NCBI RefSeq assembly: GCF_000315915.1 | Contig: NC_020185.1 | Span: 496,001 to 560,000 of the forward strand | Direction of reading: 5' to 3' | DNA: 64,000 nucleotides | Source: Henningerozyma blattae CBS 6284 | Lineage: Eukaryota > Ascomycota > Saccharomycetes > Saccharomycetales > Saccharomycetaceae | In this document: positions 19,841-29,441 of the stretch, piece by piece | How the letters are laid out: every line of letters begins with the position of its first letter | Position numbering within the stretch: position 1 is the stretch's first letter | Notes under the pieces: generated by a model | What the model saw: the letters and a program-made list of their open reading frames with translations, nothing else | The model's database searches: none | Told to the model about the DNA's origin: nothing | Translations under genes and position numbers: made by a program

Positions 19841-19868
19841 ATGAGACTGGCTGAGACTGGCTGAGACT
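19841..19868. repeat. decamer tandem repeat GAGACTGGCT
   Basis: The 10-bp unit recurs nearly three times (ATGAGACTGG, CTGAGACTGG, CTGAGACTCA) directly before a Rap1-like sequence. Function unknown. Confidence 0.7.
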
Positions 19869-19880
19869 CATGTATGGGTT
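19869..19880 (-). promoter_or_regulatory. Rap1-like site
   Basis: The reverse complement reads AACCCATACATG, whose CCCATACAT core matches the Rap1 consensus ACACCCRTACAT. It is about 1.1 kb upstream of the first FLC copy, too far for a confident target. Confidence 0.35.
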
Positions 19881-20580
19881 AGGGCTGTTGTTTTTTTGTT
19901 TGGTGCCATGTTTTGCTCAGCCTGCATATATTAATATGATTACTACTCAAACAACTGTACTATCAAGATGTACATTGAATCTGATGTTGTTGATTTTGTT
20001 TACTTCTTACCACTACATTAAGCTTGTGAAGCAGAAAAGACTATAAAATATTTATATTTGTATTTTTTTATATATTATAATTAATGTTTTTAGGTTACAG
20101 AGAAAAATTAGGGAAATGTTTTATTCATATCATAAATTTAAACATATCCAAGAATTTCCATTGAAGAAAGCCTTTTTCTACCAATCATTATAGAAAATCA
20201 TTCCGTCGGAACCTGTTTCCATTCTAATAAAATCCCTCGTATATCTAAGCCGAAAACGATTCTATAATTAGAACTAGGTTCTTACAGAATACATTTTTGT
20301 TAGGAATATAATTATACTACGCAATTCTTGGAATTATTTATAGACGCCATTACCCAAGCGAGTGTCCCAAGAAGTTCGTTCCAACTAAATAACTTCGTTT
20401 CCAAGATAAAAAAAAGAATATTAAAAAAGAAGCAAAATAAAAGGAATGTTCAACGAAAAATCAGATACCTAAAAGAGCAACCACATACGATCAGTCCCCT
20501 GATCAGCGGGTGCCTGTTGGGATCTGATCTGATCTGTTTTGGGCCATAACATTTGCAAGAATTGTCACATTTTTTTTTCT

Positions 20581-20719
20581 TTTCGCGACGGTAAAACTTT
20601 TTATTCTTTTCGCGTTTTATTGGTCTAGATCAAGTCTTGGAATTTTCAATGCCATAAAGAGACAATAACCAAAGGATTTCGCTGCTTGCAGTAAGATTAC
20701 AGAGACTGGCTACGCGAAA
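20581..20719. promoter_or_regulatory. cluster of three SBF-like CGCGAAA boxes
   Basis: TTTCGCG at 20581-20587 and 20608-20614 and CGCGAAA at 20713-20719 match the Swi4 box CRCGAAA. They lie just past the 3' end of the second FLC copy, where no gene starts nearby. This may be a relic promoter or a chance cluster. Confidence 0.3.
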
Positions 20720-20936
20720 TTATTTTGTAAACTGCCACTTTTTACTAGAACTAGTGGGCATTTATGAAATATGAATGAACCTTATTTCATGATAAGAGTC
20801 TTCTGAACCAGTTCAACCATAGCAGAACGCATTACGTTTCATCAGAGATTATGTAAAGACTTGGTATTTGCACAAAACTCCTCTTACGAATACTAGATTC
20901 CATTACATTGCTATTTTAAGGAGTGTGCAAGTTATC

Positions 20937-23006
20937 TTAGGACAATCCCTTTGCTGAGGATGCTGTAATGTAATCATCTTGTTTTTCAATAACTTCGTCC
21001 TCCAATAATACAAAGTTCTCTTTAGGCTCTGATTTGCTCGAACTACTTTGTTCGTACAATTCATCTTCCCAGTTTTCTTGATGGTATTTGGCTACTTCAC
21101 CAAGGGCAAATAATTCATTTGCAACATTCTTAGAAACACCGGTATTTTCTGTCTTGGAATATCTTTGGAACGATGCTCTATCATCGCTAGCAGGTCTGAA
21201 TCTGACATCTGGGTTCTTGGACAATACCATTAATACAGTGAAGCCAATGATCATCATTAATAGGATAAACGATGCTGCAGCATTCATGATAAAGAATACC
21301 CACCCCATAATGGCAGCAGATGCGTAGTTTTGATTGAATAGACCAGAAAAGAATAAGAATAAGAATGAGTTGACCACAGTGATGGTAGAGATGAAAATAT
21401 TCACAATGTTTGTAGGTTTATCCAAATATGGCTTATACATGATTAGAGCAATCCAATATGCCACATCTAATAACCAACAAGCCAAGGATTGAGTTTGGCC
21501 CGACGCTTGAGAAAACCCAATAAATAATGCCTTTACCGCAATGTAGGATAAAAGCACAATGTTCCACCAATAATGAGACGCATTGAACATCGTATAGAAG
21601 AACCCGTACTTGTTCAATACTTTATTGTCACCGTATAGTAATGCAGCTGGGTTGTTGTGGATTTCAATAGATTTTCTTGCAAAATATGTAGTTCTGTAGG
21701 CAGACCATAGCATTAGACCGATAGCCATCACCAAAAACAAACATGCAATGACAATAACTGCAGCAGAGTCTCTCTCTGTGAATTCCCAGAAACTTAAAAT
21801 GGTCAATTGGGTGAACCCGATATAAATATATCTCAATAAGGAACCCTTTAACACCGATCTCCAGTTTTGTCTAAATGTGAGGAATCTATACTGGTTGATC
21901 CATTTCTGTTTCACTGCTAGTTCGATACAAGCTTTGGAGACAATAATGAACCCTGCAAGAACGTACCCACACAACACAAAGAAGGTAAACCCTGTACAGA
22001 CCACTGATGTATCTTCGATATTCATGGAATAAGCCATACGTCTAATACCTCTGTAGATAAGCACTGAGTCATTACCATAAAGAGTATCCCCGAAGTTTCT
22101 TTTCTTTAAGTACGAATCGATTTTGAACAATTTAACATTTCTCTTGATAAAATTAGATAATTGGACCAATCTTTTTCTTTTCCTTTGAGTTAAAACGGCT
22201 GTGATGGTGGAGGTCAAATTTAAAGTCGGAGTCCCACCTGTAGCTTCCACATACCAACGGAAGATCTTTTGCATGAAATGAATTCTAATCAACCCCATAG
22301 ACCAAGCCATATTTTCCGCCCAAGCAGAAGCAATAGGTGGTAAATGTCTTACGTGCTGCATAGACACGACAGCCACGGATTGGAAATAAAGGAACAGAGA
22401 CATGGTGTTTGCTGAAACATGTGAAGCCGCGGCGGAGTTACCAAAGGTGGAAAGACAGGCAGACAACAAAAGACCCAAACCAGCCACAATGGCGGTGGCC
22501 CATTTCACACCAATTTGTGAAACAGTCTTACCGTTACTCACAAATACTTCGATGCAGGCCAAATAATCGGAATCGTTGTTGTAGAGCCTTAATCTTGCAT
22601 ATGCATCTATATCTGGGACCTGGTAAGCAATGCCTGGAATCATATCTGTGTATTGCTTTTCTATATACTGTACAGATTCTATTTCCACATCACCTGAATG
22701 TAGGGGACAAAACTGTTTCCAACCAATGGAACATAAATTTATTTCCCTGGTGAGGAACTTGAATCCATATGCATAAACGTCGACAGTTGCCGTAATATAA
22801 TCATCAATATTGGAAGTCATGACCAAATTGTAATGTAACGATCTGTCCTCTGGATTAAAAGTAACATCAAAACTATTGGCATATAACTTTGAGTCCTTTT
22901 TGCAAGTGACCAAAGACGTGGCAAATAATGTGGGTTCCGCATTTACGAATGGTAACCATGGGCAATACACTATTAATGACACTAACAAATTTAGTATCAA
23001 TTTCAT
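20937..23006 (-). CDS. FLC1/FLC3: Flc1/Flc3-type TRP-like membrane protein, shorter tandem copy
   Basis: Second FLC family gene in the same orientation. From the ATG at 23006 the protein is 689 residues: signal peptide 1-23 (LILNLLVSLIVYCPWLPF), lumenal ML-like domain with the same paired Cys, then the same multispan region. The part encoded by 21223-22646 is identical to the first copy. N-terminal residues differ at many positions (for example GDVEIESVQYIEKQ against GDVEIDSVEYIEKK). The cytosolic tail diverges after SKSEPK and stops about 150 residues early, ending ASSAKGLS. A longer frame through the GT/AT repeat to 23099 exists, but it would put a repeat-encoded stretch before the signal peptide, so the ATG at 23006 is preferred. 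No disabling mutation is seen. Confidence 0.9.
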   Translation of the reverse strand: MKLILNLLVSLIVYCPWLPFVNAEPTLFATSLVTCKKDSKLYANSFDVTFNPEDRSLHYNLVMTSNIDDYITATVDVYAYGFKFLTREINLCSIGWKQFCPLHSGDVEIESVQYIEKQYTDMIPGIAYQVPDIDAYARLRLYNNDSDYLACIEVFVSNGKTVSQIGVKWATAIVAGLGLLLSACLSTFGNSAAASHVSANTMSLFLYFQSVAVVSMQHVRHLPPIASAWAENMAWSMGLIRIHFMQKIFRWYVEATGGTPTLNLTSTITAVLTQRKRKRLVQLSNFIKRNVKLFKIDSYLKKRNFGDTLYGNDSVLIYRGIRRMAYSMNIEDTSVVCTGFTFFVLCGYVLAGFIIVSKACIELAVKQKWINQYRFLTFRQNWRSVLKGSLLRYIYIGFTQLTILSFWEFTERDSAAVIVIACLFLVMAIGLMLWSAYRTTYFARKSIEIHNNPAALLYGDNKVLNKYGFFYTMFNASHYWWNIVLLSYIAVKALFIGFSQASGQTQSLACWLLDVAYWIALIMYKPYLDKPTNIVNIFISTITVVNSFLFLFFSGLFNQNYASAAIMGWVFFIMNAAASFILLMMIIGFTVLMVLSKNPDVRFRPASDDRASFQRYSKTENTGVSKNVANELFALGEVAKYHQENWEDELYEQSSSSKSEPKENFVLLEDEVIEKQDDYITASSAKGLS
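21223..22646 (-). repeat. FLC duplicated tract, copy 2 (identical to 16956-18379)
   Basis: Partner of the tract at 16956-18379 at an offset of 4,267. Flanking coding sequence on both sides is diverged, so the two genes are older than the identity tract. Confidence 0.9.
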
Positions 23007-23024
23007 GACTGACAACCTTAGGTG

Positions 23025-23026
<2 letters not shown>

Positions 23027-23059
<33 letters not shown>

Positions 23060-23091
23060 GTGTGTGTGTGTATGTGTGTGTGTATGTGTGA
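23027..23091. repeat. AT then GT dinucleotide microsatellite
   Basis: An (AT)n run of about 29 bp is followed by a (GT)n run of about 34 bp with TATG interruptions. It starts 20 bp upstream of the second FLC copy and probably lies in its 5'UTR or core promoter. Confidence 0.9.
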
Positions 23092-23752
23092 AATTTCAAT
23101 ATCCTTTTGAAAAATTTTTAAAAAATGGGGTTAGATTAATAGATAATTATTCTTAAACACTTATTATCAAATATGTATTTCAAAAAAAAAAACAAAAAAT
23201 AAATTAGAAACAAATCATTCTTAAAACTCCGAAAGCAGTATTTCATTTAATAGGAAATTGGTATATAATAAAATTTTTTTTGAAGAGTCACTATAATATA
23301 TTAAAGAAACACGAATAATTTTACTAGTAAATAAAATGCGGGGAACTTTCTCATCGGCACAATCATACGGAATAGTTTCCGAATTTAGAATAAATTCCTC
23401 TTGGAATTTGCTCGAAAAAATAGTATATACCAACTCAAGAAAATTCAATTTAAAAACGAAATGAAATACTAAATTAGGAAATAAACGGAGATATAAGACA
23501 ATAAAAATGCACGTGTTACCAAATCATTCAGTCACATTTTAATTACCGGGTAATACTTTATCGGTCACAAATAATGCGCCACTATATATCTGATTAGACG
23601 ACAAAATATAATGTGGTATGACGCAATTTATGGGACACCCTTAAACGTGCCGCATATATATGAGAATGATCGTGTGATTTAACCATAAATATTTAACTTA
23701 ACTACTAGCTCACCACTATACAACCGAATATATCTGACAATTGGTAGAGTTA

Positions 23753-23757
23753 CCCCT
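23753..23757. promoter_or_regulatory. stress response element CCCCT (STRE)
   Basis: CCCCT, the Msn2/Msn4 site, lies 113 bp upstream of the hydrophilin ATG, with a TATATATA box about 100 bp further away. Stress induction would fit the GRE1/SIP18 family; occupancy is inferred. Confidence 0.45.
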
Positions 23758-23869
23758 AAATATGCTTTCAATTTATTGACTTGTCAATTATAAAAAGAAC
23801 AAATCTTGAGATATAGTACAAGCAAAATGAATCACCATGAACAAGAAGGAAACAAATAAATAGCAAAAA

Positions 23870-24433
23870 ATGTCGAATTTCTGGAATAAAATGTCTGATA
23901 AGTTGAGTGGTCATTCGAATGACCACAATAATAATCGTGATCGGTACGATACCAACATGAACGACGATACATATACGTCCGAGAACCGTAATTATAGTAC
24001 TCATGGGTCTCATCAAAAGAAACCTATGAATTCTCGTTCTTCTTCTGGTAATAACATGAGAACAAATTCTTCTAATAGAAACTATGGGAATAGTGGTAAT
24101 GATAATATTTTGAACACGACCCATTCTAATGAGTATGGAGGATTGAGCTATGATGATGATGATGACATGGGAGATATGAAGATGCATCCAAATTCCAGAA
24201 CATCGCCTAGAACCAAGAAAAACACTACTAGATCATCATACGATAATGATAATTACAATTATAATACAAGTAACGCCAATATGATGCAAGACGATTATGA
24301 TACTTCGAGAAGATCTGGTAATAGATCATCCCAGAGAAATACCTCTTCTGGTAGAGGAAACTCGAGAAACGATGGAATGATGCAGGAAGACTACGATGAT
24401 GACGTCAGGAGAAACAAAAAGGGACTTTGGTAG
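23870..24433 (+). CDS. GRE1: Gre1/Sip18-family hydrophilin
   Basis: Small, very hydrophilic protein of 187 residues. The family (Gre1, Sip18 in S. cerevisiae) is induced by desiccation, osmotic and oxidative stress and protects proteins during drying. The N-terminus MSNFWNKMSDKLSG follows the family pattern MSN-x2-NK-x-A/S-x-KL-x-G. The rest is low-complexity Asn, Ser, Asp, Arg and Gly, with Gly-poor DDDDDMGD and MMQDDYD / MMQEDYDDD repeats. The ending NKKGLW recalls the GVW-containing end of Gre1. Synteny supports the call: GRE1 is near FLC1 (YPL221W-YPL223C), and SIP18 directly precedes ECM5 (YMR175W-YMR176W), exactly as here. At 187 residues it is nearer Gre1 (168) than Sip18 (79). Confidence 0.8.
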   Translation: MSNFWNKMSDKLSGHSNDHNNNRDRYDTNMNDDTYTSENRNYSTHGSHQKKPMNSRSSSGNNMRTNSSNRNYGNSGNDNILNTTHSNEYGGLSYDDDDDMGDMKMHPNSRTSPRTKKNTTRSSYDNDNYNYNTSNANMMQDDYDTSRRSGNRSSQRNTSSGRGNSRNDGMMQEDYDDDVRRNKKGLW

Positions 24434-25469
24434 AACCCTAATTTTTCTAATAATTTTCTATATTACTTCGTTTTATATCGTTTAAGATCTGCTTAGTTTA
24501 GTTTAAACATATGTATTTAAAAAAATAAAAATTAAATAAAAAAACAACATTACTTTGGAACGTTATTCCTTCACCATATTTAACAAAAAATATCAACGAA
24601 TAATCAAAATTAATAATATTTTTTTTCTAAATCATGCTTTATACTATCACAATGCCAAGTGTATCACAATTTATTTGTGCTTAACTTTTAGTCTCCTTCT
24701 TCTTATTTTTTTTTACTAAAGATACAATACTCTTAACATTGCTCTGAATACTTATTTAGGAAATATTTGCACCTTACCCACCATTTGTATACCCCGGTTT
24801 CATCTAACTCTTCACGATACTCCGTAAAGAAATATATCACGCTAATGGGGGCAATTTGCCTTTAACGTGAACAATTTCAGGAGATGACCCGTTAGAGAAC
24901 ATTCCTATTAATTTACATTAAATTTAAACATTGCGTTCAGCCAAGCTAGAGATTCTTTTTCTTTTAACTCACGTTACAACTGAAAAAGAAAAATTCCAAA
25001 AACTTGCCAATCTTCACTACTAAATTACATCAAACTATAAACGAATATCTTTTCATATAATGACATACCACTGATCAATTTTACTAGAGAAATCTTTTAT
25101 GAAAAATCGATCGATAAATCTGAAACGAAAAATCCACCAACCCTAAGTCTTTCGTGAACCCTAATTTGGTTTGGCCCATGCCCTTCGGCGTCATGCTTCC
25201 GTGGAAATTTTAAATTTTATAAAATTCATACAATTTAAAAGATTCAAAATTCTAAAACTTCATTCCGCTACCAAATTTTATTGGAAATTCAATAGAAAAT
25301 AAAAAAAAAGTGCTTTCAATAAACATATTAGTATGGTTATTTAAAAAATTGTCTTAAAAAGTATTTTAAAATTATCAATAAAATTACAATTGCAAACAGA
25401 AAATAAAAAAAACAACAATATTGTACAATATTTTGAAATAAAGTAGAAATTAAAAGTTGTTTATTTATT
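24434..25469. other. 1.0 kb gene-free interval upstream of ECM5
   Basis: AT-rich spacer between two plus-strand genes, containing the hydrophilin 3' end and the ECM5 promoter. Slightly less AT-rich patches occur at about 24840-24900 and 25170-25205. No ORF, tRNA box or repeat of note is seen. Confidence 0.5.
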
Positions 25470-28400
25470 ATGTTTGAAAACACTAAAGGTTTTAATATCA
25501 TTAATAATGATTCATTAGATTTCCCAGCTAAAATCTTCCATAATGATATTAATAAAAATTTAGTAACTTATAGAAATCTAATACCTACTTTAGATTTACA
25601 TGATGATCCAATAATAAAGGGGCCAGCTGATTTGGGCCAATTATATGATCAACTAAGAGATATTGCAAAACCATATGGTGCAATTAAAATTAAATTTTCT
25701 AATAGAAATGTAAAAAATTTAGAGACAATTTTAGAAAAAAATTTGAAATTTCAAACTATTAGTCAACCATTAATTGCAAAAAATTATCAATTAGAAAGAT
25801 TTCATTTTTATTATGATTTATACGTTTTTTTAAAACACTCAAATCAATCACTAGAAAATGAATTCGTAAAGATTAAATCTCATAAACTTGATTTATTTGA
25901 GTTCAATAATTTAATTAATTCTAAAGGGGGGTTTGATTCATTCAAAGATAAAAATATGGAGATTTGGTATTCAATACTACAAGCATTACATTTACCCCTA
26001 ATACAAGATTCTATTGATTTCTTAATATTAGTTTATGAAAAAATCTTATTAGGCTTCCAATCATACGATAAAGATAATACAACTCATAATTACCCAAATT
26101 TGAAAAAAAGATCAATAGATCCAAATCTAAATCCACAATTACATCCATATAAACGTTTAAAAATTATCCAAGATTATAAAGGTATCAATTTACCCAACGA
26201 AATACGAAATTTTTACCTACCAAACACTTCAATAGATTTAAACACTTTTGCATCACCATCAATTTCAAATTCAGATAATACTTATAATTTCAGTGAATTT
26301 ATTGAAAAAAATGACAAGAATTTCCAATTAATTGATTCTATATCTAATATAAATATAGATGATATTACTATTGATGATTTTGAAATTTTCTTGAATGAAA
26401 TTTTAATTGACCGCTGTGAATTATTAGATATTCAAACATCAATTGATTTAACTCAATCACCTTTAAAGATCAAAACTAATTTAGATGAAATCTCATTAAA
26501 TAAAAACTCATTTTTAAGTCATTTTAATCTTGATACAAATTCAATAACAACTTCTAATTATAATATAAATATGATTCTATCTAAAAAAAATTGGTCTACA
26601 AATGATTTATTTTTACCAATGATTGATTATAATCATTTTGGTTATTCCAAAATTTGGTATATTATACCTGAATCAGAATTTGAAAAATTTGAAAAATTAA
26701 TACAAAATCAAAATCAATATATTGATGAATTAATAGATTCTAAACAGAATGAGAATGATCAATTCTTGAATACTAAAATTTATGAAATTTTTAGCAGTTC
26801 CAATAAAAGGAATTCTCCTGATTTCATAAAACATAATCTCCTGGAAGATTTTTACCAATATTCAAATATTAATCAAAAAATCAATCATTTAAGATATAAT
26901 TCTTCTTTTCCTACAATAAACCCGGAAATATTAATGAAAAATGACATTAAATTTTATAGAGCTATTCAAGAACAAGATTCTTATATCTTTGTTCTACCAA
27001 AGACTTTTACATCTAATATTTCCACGGGCCTAAATATTTCTCAGTATAATTTATTTGCTCCATCATTTTGGTTAATACATTATTCCTTGCAATCTTCTCA
27101 ATGGATGGAAAATAATAATTATTTAATTGGCATAAATCCCTTTGAGTTTTTAATGAATGTAGTATCATCACATACAAAGGATTTATTATTAGAAGACGAA
27201 CCTAAAAATTTATTAATCCCAAATTTAAATAAATCAAATTATAAAGAACTAAAGGATATGCTACAGCCTCACATTATTAAAGAATTATCTGAAAGGTATA
27301 AATTTAGGTCATTATTAAATAAAAATTCCATAAAATTTAAAGAAATTTCAAACAATAAATTTGATTTCATTTCAGATTTATCGTTCACTTCCACTAGAGG
27401 TTCTAAAATTATTATTACTGAAACAAATGTTGATTCAATCACAATTTCCATTAAAGAATTTTTACAAAATTCAGATATTTTAATTAAGGAAGAGAGTAAT
27501 ACGAATACTAATAATCGTAGTAGTAAAATATTTTTAATTTTCAATAAAATGGCCTCTCACAATTCTAGCATATCAATAACTCTACATACCCTTTTTGAAG
27601 ATGAAATATTATTGAAATTAATCGATGAAAGACAATTGCAAAGTTTCATTGATCTACTAAAAAATGAACAAAATATTGATGAACCAATAGAAATTCAAAA
27701 AAATTTACAGTCAAGTACCAAAGTTAAATATGGAACATTTCAAAACGTTGTTAATAAAGGCAAATATAAAGATAATCAATTTGTTATGAAATTAACAAGA
27801 GAATCTAACAGACTTTTAAACAAATGTCAAGCTATTATAGAATATTATTCTCAATTTCAAACTACAAATGATATTACGGTTATTAAAGTATTCGAAAACT
27901 TAAATATGAATGAAATTATTAGACCCAATAGAAAATATAGAATTGATGATATTCACGAATTACTGTCACAACTAGATCAATTTCCCATTGATCTCAAAGA
28001 TTTAAAATACGTTCAAGAACTTGATATAATTATACGTAAGATTAGTGACTTCGATCGAAAATTAGAGGAAGAATTTCAAATATGGCAATCTAAAAATGAG
28101 ACAACGGAACTGTTGAATTTATCTCAAATTCTTGGAATATTAAAGAAATCGTTGAACTTTCCCATACAACCAAATTTTGAGGAGCAAATAATCCACGAAT
28201 TTCTTTACTCCAATTGGAATTATCTATTTAACAAATATTTTATCCAAACTAATACGAACTTTAATACTGAATTAACTATTGTAGAATATCTACCTATGTT
28301 TTATAATTTTTTCCAAATTGGTTTGAAATATTGCCAAGAGAAAGATCTTTCTAAATTGAAAATAGTCAAGAATTACATCCTCCAATTGGAATCTTTATTT

Positions 28401-29441
28401 AAAGAGTATGAAATTCTTTTGAAAAATATCAATTATTCTAATGAATTGAACTTGCAACAAATTATCAAGGTTCTTGAATATTCTTCATTAATTAATATTA
28501 ACATTAGTGACAATTTATTAAAAATCTTAAAAGGAATCATTAAGGGGAGTGAAAAAAATGATATTATAAATTTGACAAATTTTTCTATTGGACAAAAATT
28601 AAAAATTAATGAACAATATTTATTTGATTTAATTGAAAATATTCGTGGTGATAAATTAGAAACTTTCCAAATAATTAAAAGATTCGACGGTTCAAAATTG
28701 GATGAAAGACTAACCTACCAGGAAGTTTCTAATGAAAAGATTTACATTAAATATTTGGATGATTGTGAAAAGTGGAAACTTGATTATGATAAGAAATTTT
28801 TTGACAATATAAATATTTCCAAAAACTGGCAAACTATCCTTTCAACTAGCCTGGATATCATCAATGATATTTATATACCTACGGATTCCGATCTGATTCG
28901 ACCAGATATATATTGCTATTGTAGAGAAGGTGATATTGGAGGTACCATGATTGAGTGTGAAGTTTGCAAAGAATGGTATCATATAGATTGTATTGATAAT
29001 GAAAATTTACAATCATCAGATGATCCAAAAGTCGCCTTTGTTTGTTCGTTATGCTATTGTTCCACCGATAATTCAGATGAAATAACAAAATCCAATCATC
29101 TTTTTGAATTCAAAGATCTCCAAGAAGTCCTAATCAATAGTTTTAAATTGAACCTTGTACCAGATCGAACATTAGTGAATACTTTGGTCAACTTGTATGC
29201 CAGAGTTCTAGTCTTCCGCTATCAATTACAACATAACCTTTTTAATCAAAACGATGAAATTGATACTAATATTCCTATTCCATTAATTAAGTTCTTCCTA
29301 AGAAAATTACAAGGTTCCCGCTGTAACATGCCCGACATTTCCCTAGCTTTGAAAAATTCTCTTAAAAACGATAACCAGATCCAATGTCAACATATCCTTG
29401 ATAGAGGGTTGCGTATCATTACTGATTCTCATTACATCTAG
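25470..29441 (+). CDS. ECM5: Ecm5, JmjC/PHD chromatin protein
   Basis: Non-catalytic subunit of the Snt2-Ecm5-Rpd3 complex, which regulates stress and metabolic genes. Features in order are a JmjN-like region (about 30-75, KGPADLGQLYDQLRDIAKPYG) and an ARID-like segment (about 140-185, LDLFEFNNLINSKGGFDSF). A JmjC domain follows (about 350-560, DYNHFGYSKIWYIIP), then a long helical region and a PHD finger with CYC at 1149-1151, CEVCKEWYHIDC and CSLC ending at 1195. In the JmjC domain the iron-binding HxD/E is replaced by S376 and N378 (W-S-T-N-D), so it should lack demethylase activity, as in S. cerevisiae. Length is 1,323 against 1,411. Position between the hydrophilin and MMT matches YMR175W-YMR177W. 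Confidence 0.92.
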   Translation: MFENTKGFNIINNDSLDFPAKIFHNDINKNLVTYRNLIPTLDLHDDPIIKGPADLGQLYDQLRDIAKPYGAIKIKFSNRNVKNLETILEKNLKFQTISQPLIAKNYQLERFHFYYDLYVFLKHSNQSLENEFVKIKSHKLDLFEFNNLINSKGGFDSFKDKNMEIWYSILQALHLPLIQDSIDFLILVYEKILLGFQSYDKDNTTHNYPNLKKRSIDPNLNPQLHPYKRLKIIQDYKGINLPNEIRNFYLPNTSIDLNTFASPSISNSDNTYNFSEFIEKNDKNFQLIDSISNINIDDITIDDFEIFLNEILIDRCELLDIQTSIDLTQSPLKIKTNLDEISLNKNSFLSHFNLDTNSITTSNYNINMILSKKNWSTNDLFLPMIDYNHFGYSKIWYIIPESEFEKFEKLIQNQNQYIDELIDSKQNENDQFLNTKIYEIFSSSNKRNSPDFIKHNLLEDFYQYSNINQKINHLRYNSSFPTINPEILMKNDIKFYRAIQEQDSYIFVLPKTFTSNISTGLNISQYNLFAPSFWLIHYSLQSSQWMENNNYLIGINPFEFLMNVVSSHTKDLLLEDEPKNLLIPNLNKSNYKELKDMLQPHIIKELSERYKFRSLLNKNSIKFKEISNNKFDFISDLSFTSTRGSKIIITETNVDSITISIKEFLQNSDILIKEESNTNTNNRSSKIFLIFNKMASHNSSISITLHTLFEDEILLKLIDERQLQSFIDLLKNEQNIDEPIEIQKNLQSSTKVKYGTFQNVVNKGKYKDNQFVMKLTRESNRLLNKCQAIIEYYSQFQTTNDITVIKVFENLNMNEIIRPNRKYRIDDIHELLSQLDQFPIDLKDLKYVQELDIIIRKISDFDRKLEEEFQIWQSKNETTELLNLSQILGILKKSLNFPIQPNFEEQIIHEFLYSNWNYLFNKYFIQTNTNFNTELTIVEYLPMFYNFFQIGLKYCQEKDLSKLKIVKNYILQLESLFKEYEILLKNINYSNELNLQQIIKVLEYSSLININISDNLLKILKGIIKGSEKNDIINLTNFSIGQKLKINEQYLFDLIENIRGDKLETFQIIKRFDGSKLDERLTYQEVSNEKIYIKYLDDCEKWKLDYDKKFFDNINISKNWQTILSTSLDIINDIYIPTDSDLIRPDIYCYCREGDIGGTMIECEVCKEWYHIDCIDNENLQSSDDPKVAFVCSLCYCSTDNSDEITKSNHLFEFKDLQEVLINSFKLNLVPDRTLVNTLVNLYARVLVFRYQLQHNLFNQNDEIDTNIPIPLIKFFLRKLQGSRCNMPDISLALKNSLKNDNQIQCQHILDRGLRIITDSHYI

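Larger units (their letters stand above)
18740..20936. other. 2.2 kb gene-free interval between the FLC copies
   Basis: The longest gene-free stretch of the window. From left to right it has the promoter of the first FLC copy, A/T-rich sequence, a GC-rich island at about 19400-19675, a decamer repeat and Rap1-like site at 19841-19880, and a GATCT triplet repeat near 20521. Three CGCGAAA boxes follow at 20581-20719. In S. cerevisiae chrVII, MRM2, SEC27 and YGL138C lie between RPL1B and FLC3, so this may be the site of lost genes. Frames at 19381-19770 and 20328-20549 are not convincing. Confidence 0.5.
23007..23869. other. divergent promoter region FLC copy 2 / GRE1-like
   Basis: This 863-bp interval is shared by two divergent genes. 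It holds a dinucleotide repeat just before the FLC ATG, a CACGTG E-box near 23511, a TATATATA element near 23653 and a stress element at 23753. A minus-strand frame at 23221-23448 is AT-rich and not accepted. Confidence 0.55.

Noticed and set aside
20328..20549. 73-codon frame between the FLC copies
   Set aside because: Ends across a GATCT repeat; Lys/Arg-rich middle arises from A-runs. No similarity recognised.
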